64,000 bases of DNA from Dendrocalamus latiflorus. Taxonomy: Eukaryota > Streptophyta > Magnoliopsida > Poales > Poaceae. The notes below the pieces were generated by a model that saw only the letters and a list, made by a program, of their open reading frames with translations, had not been told where the DNA came from and did no database searches. Positions 8,858-20,029 of the stretch are shown here, piece by piece. The DNA is taken from the NCBI GenBank assembly GCA_017311315.1, contig CM029636.1:25456043-25520042 (forward strand). The letters run 5' to 3'. A program made the translations under genes and the position numbers. Position 1 is the first letter of the stretch; each line of letters begins with the position of its first letter.

Positions 8858-8886
<29 letters not shown>
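8858..8886. repeat. (AT)n microsatellite, left border of Micron-like element
   Basis: An (AT) run of about 14 units abuts tttttcctatatagg, the start of the Micron-like MITE. A matching run follows the element at 9273-9321. Confidence 0.9.
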
Positions 8887-8889
<3 letters not shown>

Positions 8890-8890
8890 T

Positions 8891-9270
8891 CCTATATAGG
8901 AAGCCTCTTTTCTACTCCCGGGTGTAATTACACCCTATGTCGTATCTCACAACGTAGGGAGTATCTCGCGTAACGAGGGGTATGTACATGTAGTATACGG
9001 GTATTTAAGACCATATAGGTGGTATGAACAATTTTTCGTAGGTGGTATGTACATTTTTTCAACATACTCCTTTTTATGTACGTATATAAAGGTATTTACA
9101 AAATACGCTAAAAACTATGGACTCCTTTGCAATTTTTTCGTGTGGTTCACATTAGAATATCTTATAATTAGTATACGAGTGTACCTAAAGTGATAAACGA
9201 GTATTTCAAGTTTGTTTAGGTAGTATATTAGAGGTGGGTGTAATTACACCCGGGAGTAAAAAGTATTTTT

Positions 9271-9280
<10 letters not shown>
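8891..9280. mobile_element. Micron-like MITE flanked by (TA)n tracts, copy 1
   Basis: Inverted ends with the core CTCCCGGGTGTAATTACACC occur near 8915 and, in reverse, at 9236-9258. The complementarity extends outward with breaks to tatagga at each side. The element is close to 390 bp and sits between (TA)n runs on both sides. Rice Micron elements were described as MITE-like sequences targeting (TA)n microsatellites, and this one fits in size and context, although I have not compared sequences. A second copy lies at 21291-21656. Confidence 0.75.

Positions 9281-9321
<41 letters not shown>
9273..9321. repeat. (TA)n microsatellite, right border of Micron-like element
   Basis: About 24 TA units directly follow the right end of the Micron-like element. 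Confidence 0.93.
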
Positions 9322-9325
<4 letters not shown>

Positions 9326-9362
9326 AATATTTTTTCCTATATATAATAGTATAAATAATATG

Positions 9363-9528
9363 GGCACTATGGTGCCCAGGTTCCATGATTGAGACTTTCC
9401 ATCCATGATTAAGATTTTTCATCCATGCTTAAGACTTTCCATCCTGATATATTATATATCATTGCACTTGCACACATCTAAAAGCAATTCAAAAGCAGGG
9501 AGACCTGGTGCCCAGACACCATAGTGCA
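9363..9528. mobile_element. Short MITE with GCACTATGGTG ends
   Basis: Left end GCACTATGGTGCCCAGGT (9364-9381) is mirrored by acctggtgcccagacaccat and agtgc at 9503-9527. The interior has the decayed repeat catgattgagactttccatc, catgattaagatttttcatc and catgcttaagactttccatc. A similar catggatgaaaagtct repeat occurs at 8440-8490, suggesting a second fragment there. The ends resemble those of the element at 22003. Confidence 0.7.
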
Positions 9529-9559
9529 CCATTTCAGCGTCATATATATATGGGAGCAT

Positions 9560-10530
9560 ATGTAGTGCTAAAGCTCACCAGATCCGTCCGATCTAGCCCG
9601 TGCGGCTCAGATCAAGGAGGGTGGAAGGCTCCCAACTCACTTAATCCATCTTTCAGAAAACCCCCGTACAGATTTTTTTTCATGAATAAACCCCTCATCC
9701 ACTCCTCTCTCCCCCTCAGAACGATCTGGCTCCGCTCCCTCTCCCTCTCGCCTCCCTTCCCGACGGCGCCGCTCCATCTCCCTCTCGCCTCCATCCGCAG
9801 TTGCAGTGCTACCACCAACGCACCGTCGTCGCCCGTTCTTAGCTACCACTAGACCCAGTTAGGGTTTGGGCCATCGGCGCCACCTCCCTCCTTGGTCACC
9901 GGCGCCGCCCCCCGGTGCCTCCAACTCGGCCTCCATCCGTGGCCCTAGCCAACCCGGCCCCGCCTCCGACGCCGCCCCCTTCTTCCCATGAGCCGCGACG
10001 AGGCGACGCCCCCTCCTTCTCCATCCAGCGACTATTTGGGGTGATTTATTCTGTCCTAAAGCTGATTGCATGCTTGATTAACTTTTTGTTAGGATTGGAG
10101 CGTGGGGAGCAAGAACCGCCTGCTGGAGGGTCTGGCAAATCTGACGTCGCCCCAGAGCAAGCTGATGGTGATGGTCATGCAGGGCGGCAGGACGTACGAC
10201 ACCGACGCAGATGATGGTTACCCGCAGATGACCGAAAAGCAGAAGCTGCCGCAGATGATGGTAGTGGCGGCGTGCTATATATATCACTGCGCACGGCCAC
10301 CACCACCTTCGCTGCTCTGCCATTCCGTCGGCCCACCTCTCTACGGTGGTTTCCAATGCCATCGCTGCTGCGGCCTTCGCGGTCCACCATGCTTCTCCGG
10401 CAGCTGGTGGCACCTCCGCCGCTTCGTGGTACCACCACCACGCCCGCTGTTGAACCTGCCGCCGGCGATGCCCTCGCCTCCCACTGTTGCGCCGTCGCCA
10501 CTGCCCTAGTTCTACAGTGAGGATCCCAAC
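9560..10530 (+). other. GC-rich region resembling a 5' UTR or first-exon fragment; no recognised gene
   Basis: The region is rich in cgccgcc, tccctctcgcc and similar strings, as in grass 5' UTRs and captured gene fragments. A plausible acceptor (ttttgttag, about 10092) precedes a short stretch readable as GSKNRLLEGLANLTSPQSKL. Open frames exist on both strands, as expected of low-complexity GC-rich DNA, and none matches a family I know. It could be a Pack-type captured fragment or a non-coding exon. Confidence 0.3.
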
Positions 10531-10539
10531 GAACCCCAA

Positions 10540-11900
10540 AGCCTAACCCAGCGACTCAAACCCTAAACCGGCCACTACCGTCGGCCTTCGGCGCCGTTGC
10601 CGGAGAAGAGCTCGCGCAGAGCTGGTAATACATATCGTAAAGTCCAAATGGGGAGGTGACCTCGAGTCAGGTCCACATGTACAACCGTAAGAATCCACCC
10701 GATTTGGATGCATGCCATGGACGGCCATGGAAAGTACTGGCCAGTTCGGCAGGGTCCAGCGAATACTCGAAGCAATTAAGTTGCGAGCTGGCCACTAAAG
10801 TGTACAGACGCCGATCGATTCATCGATCCAGAATAGATATCCCGATCGATGAGGCTGGATCGTTGTCATGCTGCTAGCTTGCTTGTACTCGCGCCGCACT
10901 GACTAGAGCCGCTCGTGCACACGTACACGAGCTTAATCACGAGGACGACAAGCGAAGCAAAGCGCGTTTTATTCTGCTGTCTTGCAGTCTTGGAATCACT
11001 TTACCATATCACCCCTTCGTTTCCAATGTGGACAGAAATCACTGTTTGCTACTGATCTCTCATGGCTGTAATTAACCCTTAATCCAATCTGAAAACATAG
11101 CAAATAGTTGGAAAGTAGCTACACGAATATCGTAAAAAAAAAAAGGGGTGGCTTCAGCAGCGACAGTTGGAGACGGCAATATGTGACACCTGTGAAAATG
11201 ATGCCAATGTTGACATTTGACAAGAACAGGTGCCCCCAGTGTGTTGATTTCATCTCTTGTCGTTACTATACTCTGAAAAGGACTAGTAAATTGCTCTCTG
11301 GAGACTTCCTTTGTGCGTGTGTTGATTTCATCTCTTGTCGTTACTTCTTTTCTTGAAAGCAAACAACTTTACCCTCGATGCAGAATTTAATTACTACCTG
11401 TTAGGATCATGAACCTTGAACAAGGCTAGAACTACTGCTATAGAAACAGCAACAATGAATTAATTAAATGGCTAACAGTTGACAAGAGGTAAGTAGATCT
11501 CTCACACTTTTCAGGAATGAAGATCCAAATGATGAACCCTCACCCAGGCTAGCTAGCTAGTGACAAGATAACTTAATATACTAAGCGCACTCAGTGAAAT
11601 AAAGCAAAATCTAGTGTAATTCCCTTCAGTAAAAGAAAAGGCATCAAGTGTAATGCCCCGGCAGTTTGCTTAAGAAAGGAACAGAAAGGTATATGCTTCA
11701 GTGAAAAAAGACTAACTACGCAGGAAACCACACCAACCGATGCAAACTAGAAGCACAGCTATTTACAAAATATAAGGCGTTCATCTCAACACTCAAATTA
11801 CAGGCACATATATATGTCCCACGGATATGTTACATCAAGATTCACCAAAATCCCAATACGAAAAAGAAGAAACTATTAATTGGTTGTCCATACTCCATAT
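10540..11900. other. Intergenic sequence downstream of the MIF gene
   Basis: No gene was found. A 30-bp direct repeat, gtgttgatttcatctcttgt followed by cgttact, occurs at about 11240 and 11318. The segment next to the MIF stop codon probably contains its 3' UTR, but no poly(A) site could be fixed. Confidence 0.5.
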
Positions 11901-12001
11901 ACGATCGAATGCACCCACCGAATCATTTCAATGTCCTTCCCTTACCTGCTGATCCTGATCTGCTCACATGCATGCGCACAAAGCGATCTGCAGGGCTTCG
12001 T

Positions 12002-12292
12002 TCAGCGACGATAACCGGAGGTGTCGGAGGAGCAGTCGCATTCGGCCTCGACCTCGCGCTTGTGGAAGCTCCGGTGGCAGCCGCATGCGGCGCAGAGGAG
12101 GGCGTTGGCGGTGCCCTCCGCTCCCGACGCCATGAACTCGCGGCAGCCGTCGACGGCGTAGCCGCCGATGCTGGCGGCGTGGTTGCGCTGGCACTCCTTG
12201 TAGCGCACGATCTTGTTCTCCTTCCTCCCTGCCCGCGCCGCCGTGCCGTTGGCGTACGCCTTGGACGCCGACCGATCTTGCTGAGGCCCCAT
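12002..12292 (-). CDS. Mini zinc finger protein (MIF type, ZF-HD dimerization domain only), 96 aa
   Basis: The protein has a ZF-HD dimerization finger at about residues 29-81, with the signature RYKECQRNHAASIGG and Cys/His residues C34, H38, C50, C67, C70, C72, H73 and H77. It ends in a short acidic, Cys-containing tail (ECDCSSDTSGYRR). There is no homeodomain, which defines the MIF class. Its members pair with ZF-HD transcription factors and interfere with their DNA binding in the nucleus, affecting hormone-related development in Arabidopsis. The start at 12292 gives MGPQQDRSASK, the conserved beginning of grass members. The frame is open further upstream to 12448, but that part is hydrophobic, low in similarity and includes the TATA box. 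No intron is needed. The flanks are decayed tandem repeats upstream and empty intergenic DNA downstream. Confidence 0.92.
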   Translation of the reverse strand: MGPQQDRSASKAYANGTAARAGRKENKIVRYKECQRNHAASIGGYAVDGCREFMASGAEGTANALLCAACGCHRSFHKREVEAECDCSSDTSGYRR

Positions 12293-12405
12293 GTGTACCT
12301 TCTTGGCGGCGGCCGCCAATGTTAGGTGCAGAGGGAGGCAAAGGAAGCTTTCAAAGGAGAACGAGTAAAGATGGAAGGAAGCTAGCACGCCATGGATGCT
12401 GGAAC

Positions 12406-12413
12406 TTATATGG
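12406..12413 (-). promoter_or_regulatory. TATA-like box of the MIF gene
   Basis: On the minus strand the sequence reads CCATATAAG about 115 bases before the ATG at 12292. Spacing fits a TATA box with a 5' UTR of roughly 80-90 bases. Confidence 0.55.
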
Positions 12414-12479
12414 AAAACCAACGGAAACAAATCATGAGTTAGGAACAACCAACCCAGAATTGCTTTTATAAATCAGGAA

Positions 12480-12963
12480 TCGGGCCAACTGGTCATCTTG
12501 GCGCGGCCTTCCTTCCACGTAAATAGTGATCATGCGTGCACTCTTGATTTATTTTGTCGTTTTAGGTATCGTTGACGATCCACAAGTAATTTACTTTTCA
12601 AACAGATCATGGGACAGGAATCAAACATATCTTAGTGTGCCTTCTGCTGTATGGACTCTTGGTCTATCTTGTTTGTCAGTATCGTTACTTTAAAAAAAAG
12701 AGTATTGTGCGCACACCTGGATTGTTTTGCTTTTTAGGTATCATTCGCTTAGAAAACAATTTACCTTTTTAAACATACCATGATCGGGAACCAACCCGGC
12801 GTTGGATTCATGAGCCTTGTGTTGGAGCAATTGGTTTCCTAGCTGCAGCCCTCTGTTCCACAGAATAGTTTCTGTGTACATTTGATTTATCATGTTTGTA
12901 GCTTTCATTACTTTACACGTAATTTACTTTCTTTTCACATATTCATAACGCGTGCACTCTTTG
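12480..12963. repeat. Decayed tandem repeat upstream of MIF, part 1
   Basis: Units of roughly 200-300 bp share the ordered motifs ttttaggtatcatt, aca-a-tttacttttt, aacata-catgat, ggaaccaaccc and tgttggagcaattgg (about 12560 and 12730). The array resumes at 18491 on the other side of the gypsy element, so it was one array before that insertion. Confidence 0.7.
12959..12963. repeat. Target-site duplication CTTTG, left
   Basis: The five bases before the 5' LTR are CTTTG and equal the five bases after the 3' LTR (18486-18490). Confidence 0.9.
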
Positions 12964-13920
12964 TGTAGCACTAAAAAAACCCTAATAAGAGATTAAGGCT
13001 TTTAAAAGGGGACCCCTCTCCTTTTTTGTGCGCAGCCTTTCCTCCATCAGCTTTTTCCATCTACTATTCTCTCTCCTATTTTCCCTCTCTCTCTCTTCCC
13101 GTGCGTGTGGTAGTGGCTACGGCAGCGGCGGCGAGCCGCCGGTCGGCCAACGGCAGCAAGGTGTGACGCACGTGGCGGCGACTTGGCGGCGCGGCGGTGA
13201 CAGCGCACGGCAGCAGCGGCCAGAGGTGGCGGCACGCAGCCATGGTGGCAAAAGGCGTGGCCACGTGCGGCCGCGCGCGCACGTGGCTATGGCGGCGGCC
13301 GGTGGTCGGTGGCAACGACATGGCCAAATAGCCGTTTGCATGGCCGAACGGTGTTTCGCTTGGCCAAACGTCATTTGCTTGGCCGAACGGCGTTTCGCAC
13401 GGCCGTGGGACTAGCGAACCCGTTTTCTCTCCGATCAATTTTACCTCTTGACGTTCCTTTATAAAATTCAGCTGTGCCTAATCGGTTGCTTTCTATTCCA
13501 TCCTGTAGGTTTGCACGCAGCTGGTGAGGGAGCAGTTGGGCAGTTGCACATTTCGGACCCATCGTGCAGTGTGTCCGTCGAGCGCGCTCAAGACAAATAC
13601 CTTGTGGCCGTAACCTATCTTCTTTGCACATTACCATTTCATGGTTAACTATAGCTGTTAGCTTAGTGCTCAGTGATTATATTGTATTTATTGCCGAGTC
13701 GTGTGGTGTTATTATACTAGGTAGATCTTGATGTGCTAGGCTAGCTGGTGTTGTATGCTTCTAGGTTATTGTAATGTTCAACTATAGGATTCATGCTTTA
13801 ATTAGAGATTATAATTGATGCTTAAATCATTGATAGGGGTAGCGTATAAGCATGTTCGAATTTAAGGTTAACTACTAGTAATCTCTTAACATTGGGCTGC
13901 TTTATTTATATACCTTGCTT
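12964..13920 (+). repeat. 5' LTR, truncated
   Basis: This segment aligns with 16713-17497 of the 3' LTR, from gattaaggc and tgcgcagcctttcctcca through to tttatttatataccttgctt. There it jumps into pol sequence, so about 990 bp of LTR are missing. It holds an extra GC-rich block of about 185 bp (13098-13285) absent from the 3' LTR. A TATA-like tttaaaagggg lies at about 13000. The two LTRs differ at many positions, so the insertion is old. Confidence 0.88.
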
Positions 13921-16637
13921 CAGAACAAAGGCTTTTATCTGGTGCAGTACTTCAGAGTGTGCTTCCCCGATCACCTTCGTGGAGAAGAAAGATAAGAGTT
14001 TGCATATGTGCATCGATTATCGGGCACTCAATGAAGTTACTATCAAAAACCGCTACCCTTTACCTCGTATTGATGATCTCTTCGATCAACTTAAGGGTGC
14101 TAAGTTCTTCTCCAAGATAGATATGGAGTCTGGCTATCACCAAGTTCAAATCAAGACTTTTGATATTCCGTAGGCAACCTTTCGCACTCATTATGGCCTT
14201 TTCGAGTTTATGGTGATGCCATTTGGTCTAACCAATGCTCTGGTGGTATTTATGGATCTGATACATTGGATTAGTTTATCATCATCTTCATCGATGACAT
14301 ATTGATTTATTCTAGCACCTCACAGGAGCACGAGCAACACCTTCGTCTGGTACTTGAACTCCTTCGGAAGCATCAACTTTTTGGTAAATTGAAGAAATGT
14401 GCTTTCTAGCTTTCGTCTATCAATTTCCTTGGCCCTATCATCAGTGGCAAAGGACTTTCCGTAGACCCCTCTAAGGTAGCTACAATGGTGGATTGGCTGA
14501 GACCTAGCAATGTTGCAAAAATCCGCAATTTCCTGGGCTTGGTCAGGTATTACCGCCGTTTCGTTCAGGATTTTTCTACAATTTCCAAACCTTTGACCAA
14601 GTTGACTTAGAAGGGTGAGCAGTTTCTTTGTACAGAGGACTGTGAGTCCAGCTTCCAGACTCTGAAGGAGTGCCTCATTTCTGCTCCCATCCTTACTTTG
14701 CCTGAGGGAGGAAAGAAGTTCACTATCTATTGTCATGCATCCTATTTGGGTTTGGGTTGCATTCTCATGCAGGAGGATAAGGTGATAGCTTATGCTTCTC
14801 ATCAACTTAAGAAGCACAAACTCAACTATCCTACTCATGATCTGGAGTTGGGGGCAGTGGTCTTCGCCCTCAAAATTTGGCGCCATTATCTCTATGGAGA
14901 GAAGTGCGATATCTTCACTGATCATAAGAGCTTGAAGTACTTCCTCACCTAGAAAGAATTGAACTTGAGGCAGCACCGTTAGTTCGAGTTGATCAAGAAC
15001 TATGACCTCACTATTCACTATCATCCAGGTAAGGCTAACGTGGTGGCTGATGCCCTTAGCAGGAAGCGAAATGATGATGTTCTGATTCCCACATCAGTCC
15101 AGGAGGAGCTTGAGGATCTTCAAACCACACTTTGTTTCGCCTTCTCAACACTTTCTTGGGAGAAATCGAAAACTTCGTCCTCACTATTTGATGCTTTGCT
15201 AGAGACCTAAGCATCAGGTTCGGAGATTCGACATTTTCATGGAGAGGTCATTCGGGCTAAACCACATGGGCCAGACTTTTCTGTCGATGGCAAAGGGCTT
15301 TTGCGTTTTCGTGCTTGTATTTGGGTGCCATCTGATTCACAAGTGAAGAGGTATATTCTGTGTAAAGCACATAAAACACCTTATACTATTCACCCTAGGG
15401 AGACTAAGACGTGTAAGAACCTTTAGCGGCAGTTTTGGTGGCCAGGAATGAAGGACATAGCTAAGTTTGTGTCTCAGTGCGCGGTGTGTTAGCAAGTAAA
15501 GGCAGAGCACTGCAGTCCTGCTAGTCTTTTGCAGCCATTAGAGATTCCTCAATGAAAATGGGAGGACATTGCTATGGACTTTATTGTGGGACTCCCTAGG
15601 TCACCCCGGTGGATGGACTCCATTTGGGCCATTGTCGACCATCTCACCAAGATGGCTCACTTCATTCCAGTCAAGACTACTTACTTGGCCAGCGATCTTG
15701 CCAACATCTATGTCAAGAAAATTATTCGTCTTTATGATGTTCCTAAAACCATTGTCTCGGATCATGATACCAAGTTTGTTTCACACTTCTGGAGGAGCTT
15801 GCACTAGAACCTAGGCACAAACTCAACTTTAGCACTATCTTTCATCCTCAAACTAATGGCCAATCCGAAAGGACCACTTGCAAATTGGAGGACACGTTGC
15901 GTGCTTGTATCCTCACTTGGAAGGGTAGTTGGTAGAACCACTTATCTCTTGCATAATTCTCTTATAATAACAACCTTCACTCTAGTATTGGCATGGCTCC
16001 CTTCGAGGCACTGTATGGTAGGCTTTGCCATTCTCCTCTCCATTGGGATGAGGTTGGGGAGGAGTTACTTGGACCTCAACAAGTCAGTAATTGGAAGGAG
16101 CAGATCGATCACATCAGGAATAATCTACTTTCATCCCAGAGTTGCCAGAAGAGTTATGCTGACAAGTCTCGTTGTCCGTTGGAATTCAATGTAGGTGATC
16201 ATATTCTTTTAAGGGTCTCACTGACCAAAGGTGTGGTTCGATTTGGGGCAAAAGAGAAGTTGAACCCTCGCTATGTTGGACCCTTTCCCATTTTAAAGCG
16301 GATCGAGAAACTTGTTTATCGGTTGGAGTTACCTTCTTCCTTGGCTAATGTCCATAACGTCTTCCATATTTTTATATTGAGGAAGTACCTTAATGACCCT
16401 GATTAAGTTCTGAAGTTGCCCACCTTGGAGGTCTCGGAGGACCTGTTTGTCATGGCACAGTCGGTCCGTATTCTAGAACATTCAGAACATCAACTGCGGC
16501 ATTGGACTCTTACTATGTCAAGGTGTTGTGGTCTCATCAGACTAAACGTGAAGCTACTTGGGAGTTGGAGTCCCAAATGTTCGCGAAGTACCCCGATCTC
16601 CTTCCTCCAGGTCTGGTTCCTTTGTTCTGCTCCTTAG
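13921..16637 (+). pseudogene. Ty3/gypsy pol remnant (RT, RNase H, integrase, chromodomain-like tail)
   Basis: The RT piece (about 13965-14300) shows MCIDYRALNEVTIKNRYPLP and FSKIDMESGYHQVQIK, then THYGLFEFMVMPFGLTNA after an in-frame stop. The RNase H piece (14698-14952) has TIYCHASYLGLGCILMQEDK and TDHKSLKYFL. After the linker SRKRNDD come the integrase zinc region (15350-15540) and the core DFIVGLPRSPRWMDSIWAIV (15574-15807). The C-terminal part (15993-16406) has MAPFEALYGRLCHSPLHWDE and ends in VHNVFHIFILRKYLNDPD. The tail ATWELESQMFAKYPDLLPPG (to 16637) resembles a chromodomain end, pointing to the chromovirus branch. Many stops and frameshifts, some in the form CAG or TGG to TAG, make it non-functional. 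Confidence 0.93.
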
Positions 16638-16699
16638 GGATGCTCTTCATTCCGCAAGTTTAATCTTTTGAGGTTGTCGATTCAAGGCCGAATCTCTTC

Positions 16700-16712
16700 T
16701 TAGGGGGAGAGC
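16700..16712 (+). other. Polypurine tract before the 3' LTR
   Basis: The purine-rich string tagggggagagc lies immediately before the TG of the 3' LTR, where plus-strand priming takes place in LTR elements. Confidence 0.7.
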
Positions 16713-18485
16713 TGTAGCATTAAAACAACCCTTATCAGGGATTAAGGCATTAAAACAACCCTTATCAGGGATTAAGGCATTAAAAAGGGGGACCCGTCTT
16801 CTTTTTCGTGCGCAGCCTTTCCTCCACTAGGTTTTCTCATCTACTATTCTCTCTCCTATTTTTCCTCTCTCTCTCTTCGGTGGCGGCCGGTGGTCGGTGG
16901 CAACGGCATGGTCGAACAGCCATTTGCATGGCCGAACGGTGTTTCACTCGGCCGAATAGCCGTTCACATGGCCGAACGGTGTTACACTCGGCCGAATGGC
17001 GTTTCGCAGGGCCATGGGACTAGCGAACCCGTTTGCTCTCCAATCAATTTTACCTCTTGTCGTTCCTTTATCAAATTCAGTGCGCTTGACCGGTTGTCTT
17101 CTATTCTATCCTGTAGATTTGCACACAGGTATTGAGGGAGCAGCTGGGCAATTATGCATTTCGGACCCATCGTGCAATCGCGGCTATAACCTATCTTTTC
17201 GCATATTACCATTTCATGATTAACTGTCACCGTTAGCTTAGTACTCAATGATTACATTGTATTGATTGCCAGGTCGTATACTATTATTATACTGGCTAGA
17301 TCTTGATGTGCTAGGCTAGCTGGTGTTGTATGCTTCTAGTTTATTGTAATGCTCAACTATAAGATTCATGCTTTAATTAGCGATTAGAATTGATGCTTAA
17401 ATCATTGATATGGGTAGCGTATAAGCATGTTCGAATTTAAGGTTAACCACTAGTAATCTATTAACATTAGGCAGCTTTATTTATATACCTTGCTTCCCTG
17501 ATCTTTTATTTGTACGTTATTGCTTGTGAGCCTTGACTGCCTTATTTATGGTACTCATTACCTTGACTAATAACCACTTATCACATAATAAAACCTGGAT
17601 GATGGGCAACCCTTGTGTGAGCTATGTTAAAGTGCCATTTAGAGTAATTCATGGATCACCATCACCATAGTATCATTCCCCATTGTCTCATATCGGAAAT
17701 TATGCCTTTCCTCCTGAACCTTAACGATCCTGTCACTTATCGTAACCTTATCCAGACTTGTCCTTAGTTATTCTAATCACTTATCATATTAGCCGTTAAT
17801 AACATAATTGTTATGTAGTCCAGGGTTACCCACATATAAGGGAGATTACCACCCACCTAGTAACATACGGGGAGCCGTACATTTTCGTTACTCAGGATAT
17901 TACACCCTGTCTACGGTTTTACAGTTGAAGGAAAAGACGTGCCTGACTACTCTCATATAACCGGGTATGTGGGAAGGGATCGCCAGGACCATGGGTATAA
18001 CTTGTTAAATAACTAGTACCCTGGTTCCACATCTTCGTTATCTCTATCCTTGATCGATTTTAATGTTCCTAGTAACTTAATTTCATTGCAATTCGCCTGT
18101 CAATTACTTGTTTCTTACTTGTCCTTTTCTCGTTGTGTTACGACTATTGTTGGATACTTGCTGTGATTCCAAATCTCACGCTTGCTCTTTCCATTCTTAG
18201 GTAAAATGTCAGTGGAGTGATAGCATCATGCATAGGTTGGAGCACTCATGTTTTTGGCACCGTGTGGCTTGCCACTATTTATGTTATCTCATTTATTTTC
18301 TTTTGATTAGAAGTGGACCGGTCCCATGTTTCAAACACTTATTTTAGTTTTCACTAGTCTTTAATAAAGTACTCTTAAGGTTTTAATTTTCTTGAATTCT
18401 TATTGTTGCTTTTATTACTTGTTCTTTACTTTGGTGATGACATTCTATAGTAGTATTTCAGACTGGCTGTATGTGGGATGCTACA
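16713..18485 (+). repeat. 3' LTR, 1773 bp
   Basis: It runs from TGTAGCATTAAAACAACC to GGGATGCTACA. A 30-bp unit beginning attaaaacaacccttatcag is duplicated at its start. A short array around catggccgaacgg/tcggccgaat occupies 16906-17010. The distal part to 18485 has no counterpart in the truncated 5' LTR. CTTTG follows at 18486-18490. Confidence 0.93.
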
Positions 18486-19340
18486 CTTTGTTTGTTTTAG
18501 TTTTAGGTGTCATTCGCTTATAAACAATATATTTTTGAAACGGCTCATGAGCCAGGAACCAACTTGGCACTGGCTTCATGAACCATGTGTTGGAGCAATT
18601 GGGTATCATGGTGCGGCCTTCTGTGTCGTCGAACGTGTGCACCCTCTCAGTATCGTTCTTTGTACATGTCTCATCAGTTTACATGTAATTTGCTTTTTTT
18701 TAATAAAAAAATATCATGTGATGCCCTAACCCGGCCGGTGCTTGTGTTTATGAACCATGTGTGCTCTTTGTTTATATTGTACCCCCTTCTTTTTAAAATT
18801 TTCATAGTTTCTAGCTAGTGCAAGACTTTGATCATGATTTTATAGTAATATAATAATAAGAATAAAAAATTATATAATATGACAAATGTAATGACATTAT
18901 TTTAATGTAGTCAATTTACATACTTCTATGTATATTAATGGTCAAAGTTTCAAAATTTTGACAACATGGATCACACGGACACACATATTTAGGGACATAA
19001 CAACTTACAAGTAATTTGCTTTTTTTTTTTTAACATATCGTGATTCAGGAAGCAACCTGATACCTGCTTTATGAACCAGAGTTTGGAGCAATTAGCTATT
19101 TATCTTGATTTAGGTCTCATTATTTTAGAAGCAATTTGGGTTCATTATGCATGAACTAATGATCTCATTATTGATTTAGGTCTGTTCTGGATACTGTGTG
19201 TGCACGATTTATCTTGATTCAGGTCTCATTATTTTAGAAGCAATTTGGGTTTTTCTTTTAGTAAACAGTTTGCAACTTGCACTGGTATACTTGTCTTTGT
19301 GTTTCTTTATTTCTTTTAGAATTGATCTTGCTGAGCAGGT
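18486..19340. repeat. Target-site duplication CTTTG (18486-18490) and decayed tandem repeat, part 2
   Basis: After CTTTG the sequence resumes with ttttaggtgtcattcgctta, ggaaccaacttggcac and tgttggagcaattggg, matching the array at 12560-12850. Another unit begins near 19010 (caagtaatttgctttttt, gaagcaacctgatacc, gtttggagcaattagc). A 40-bp repeat tttatcttgatt-aggtctcattattttagaagcaatttggg appears at about 19090 and 19208. At 18782-18960 lies an AT-rich stretch resembling a MITE. Confidence 0.65.
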
Positions 19341-20029
19341 TGGCTCATTATGCATGAACTAGTTTGGTTGTTACTTCTGTTGGTAGTGCTAAAATATTTG
19401 CACTTGGAAAAGCTATATCTTATCTTGTGCTATTGCTACCAAAAGGCAGCTGTAGTGGCAGTTTGGTGACTAACATTATCATTGTTAAGGACCACCATGA
19501 CCAACAAACTAGCATGTTGAGTAGGTCCATTAGTGGACAAGATTTGATCTGAATTGACTTGACGAAACGTCTTAGGCGTCTCATGTAGATTGAGACTCGT
19601 CTAATTGCTAACATTGTGACAGGTTTTCGTTTACTGTCATTGACATGTAGACGAAAAGGTAAAAGAAAGCTAAAAAGACAAATCCATCTCAGTCAAAATT
19701 TAGAGATTCAGTGACTGGTGTAGAAACATATATAGTGCAGAAGCAGGAAATTTAGGCATGAAAGGAAGCTAGCTTCTTGGATCCACATAGGAGGTTTGAT
19801 TGAGAAGAACTCATCTCCAATTGGCTCTTCGGCGTCTCTATCTGCTACTTGCTTGTGGCACCTTTCATCTATTTTTCAGAAAGACGTCTGGTCTATATCG
19901 AACTATTGCTCATGTGCTACAATTCAACGGGGTCACCAACGATCATTGATCTTATTGTGTGTAGGCCTGCTCGAAAGGGCTTATTTTGAGTGACTTATGA
20001 CTAAAAAACACTATAACTGACTGAAAAAA
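19341..20029. other. Intergenic sequence, nothing recognised
   Basis: Short open frames on both strands show no family similarity. No promoter, RNA or repeat was identified. Confidence 0.5.

Larger units (their letters stand above)
12964..18485 (+). mobile_element. Ty3/gypsy LTR retrotransposon, internally deleted
   Basis: The element begins TGTAGCA (12964) and ends TGCTACA (18485), an inverted 7-bp LTR terminus, and is flanked by CTTTG on both sides. The 5' LTR is truncated at about 13920. The rest of that LTR, the primer binding site, gag, protease and the start of reverse transcriptase are missing. Reverse transcriptase, RNase H, integrase and a chromodomain-like tail follow in the order of Ty3/gypsy pol, all disrupted. 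A purine-rich tract and a full 3' LTR complete it. It inserted into a tandem repeat upstream of the MIF gene. Confidence 0.95.

Noticed and set aside
12293..12448. Upstream extension of the MIF frame to an earlier ATG (148 aa)
   Set aside because: The extra 52 residues are hydrophobic, include the TATA box region and are not part of the conserved MIF start.
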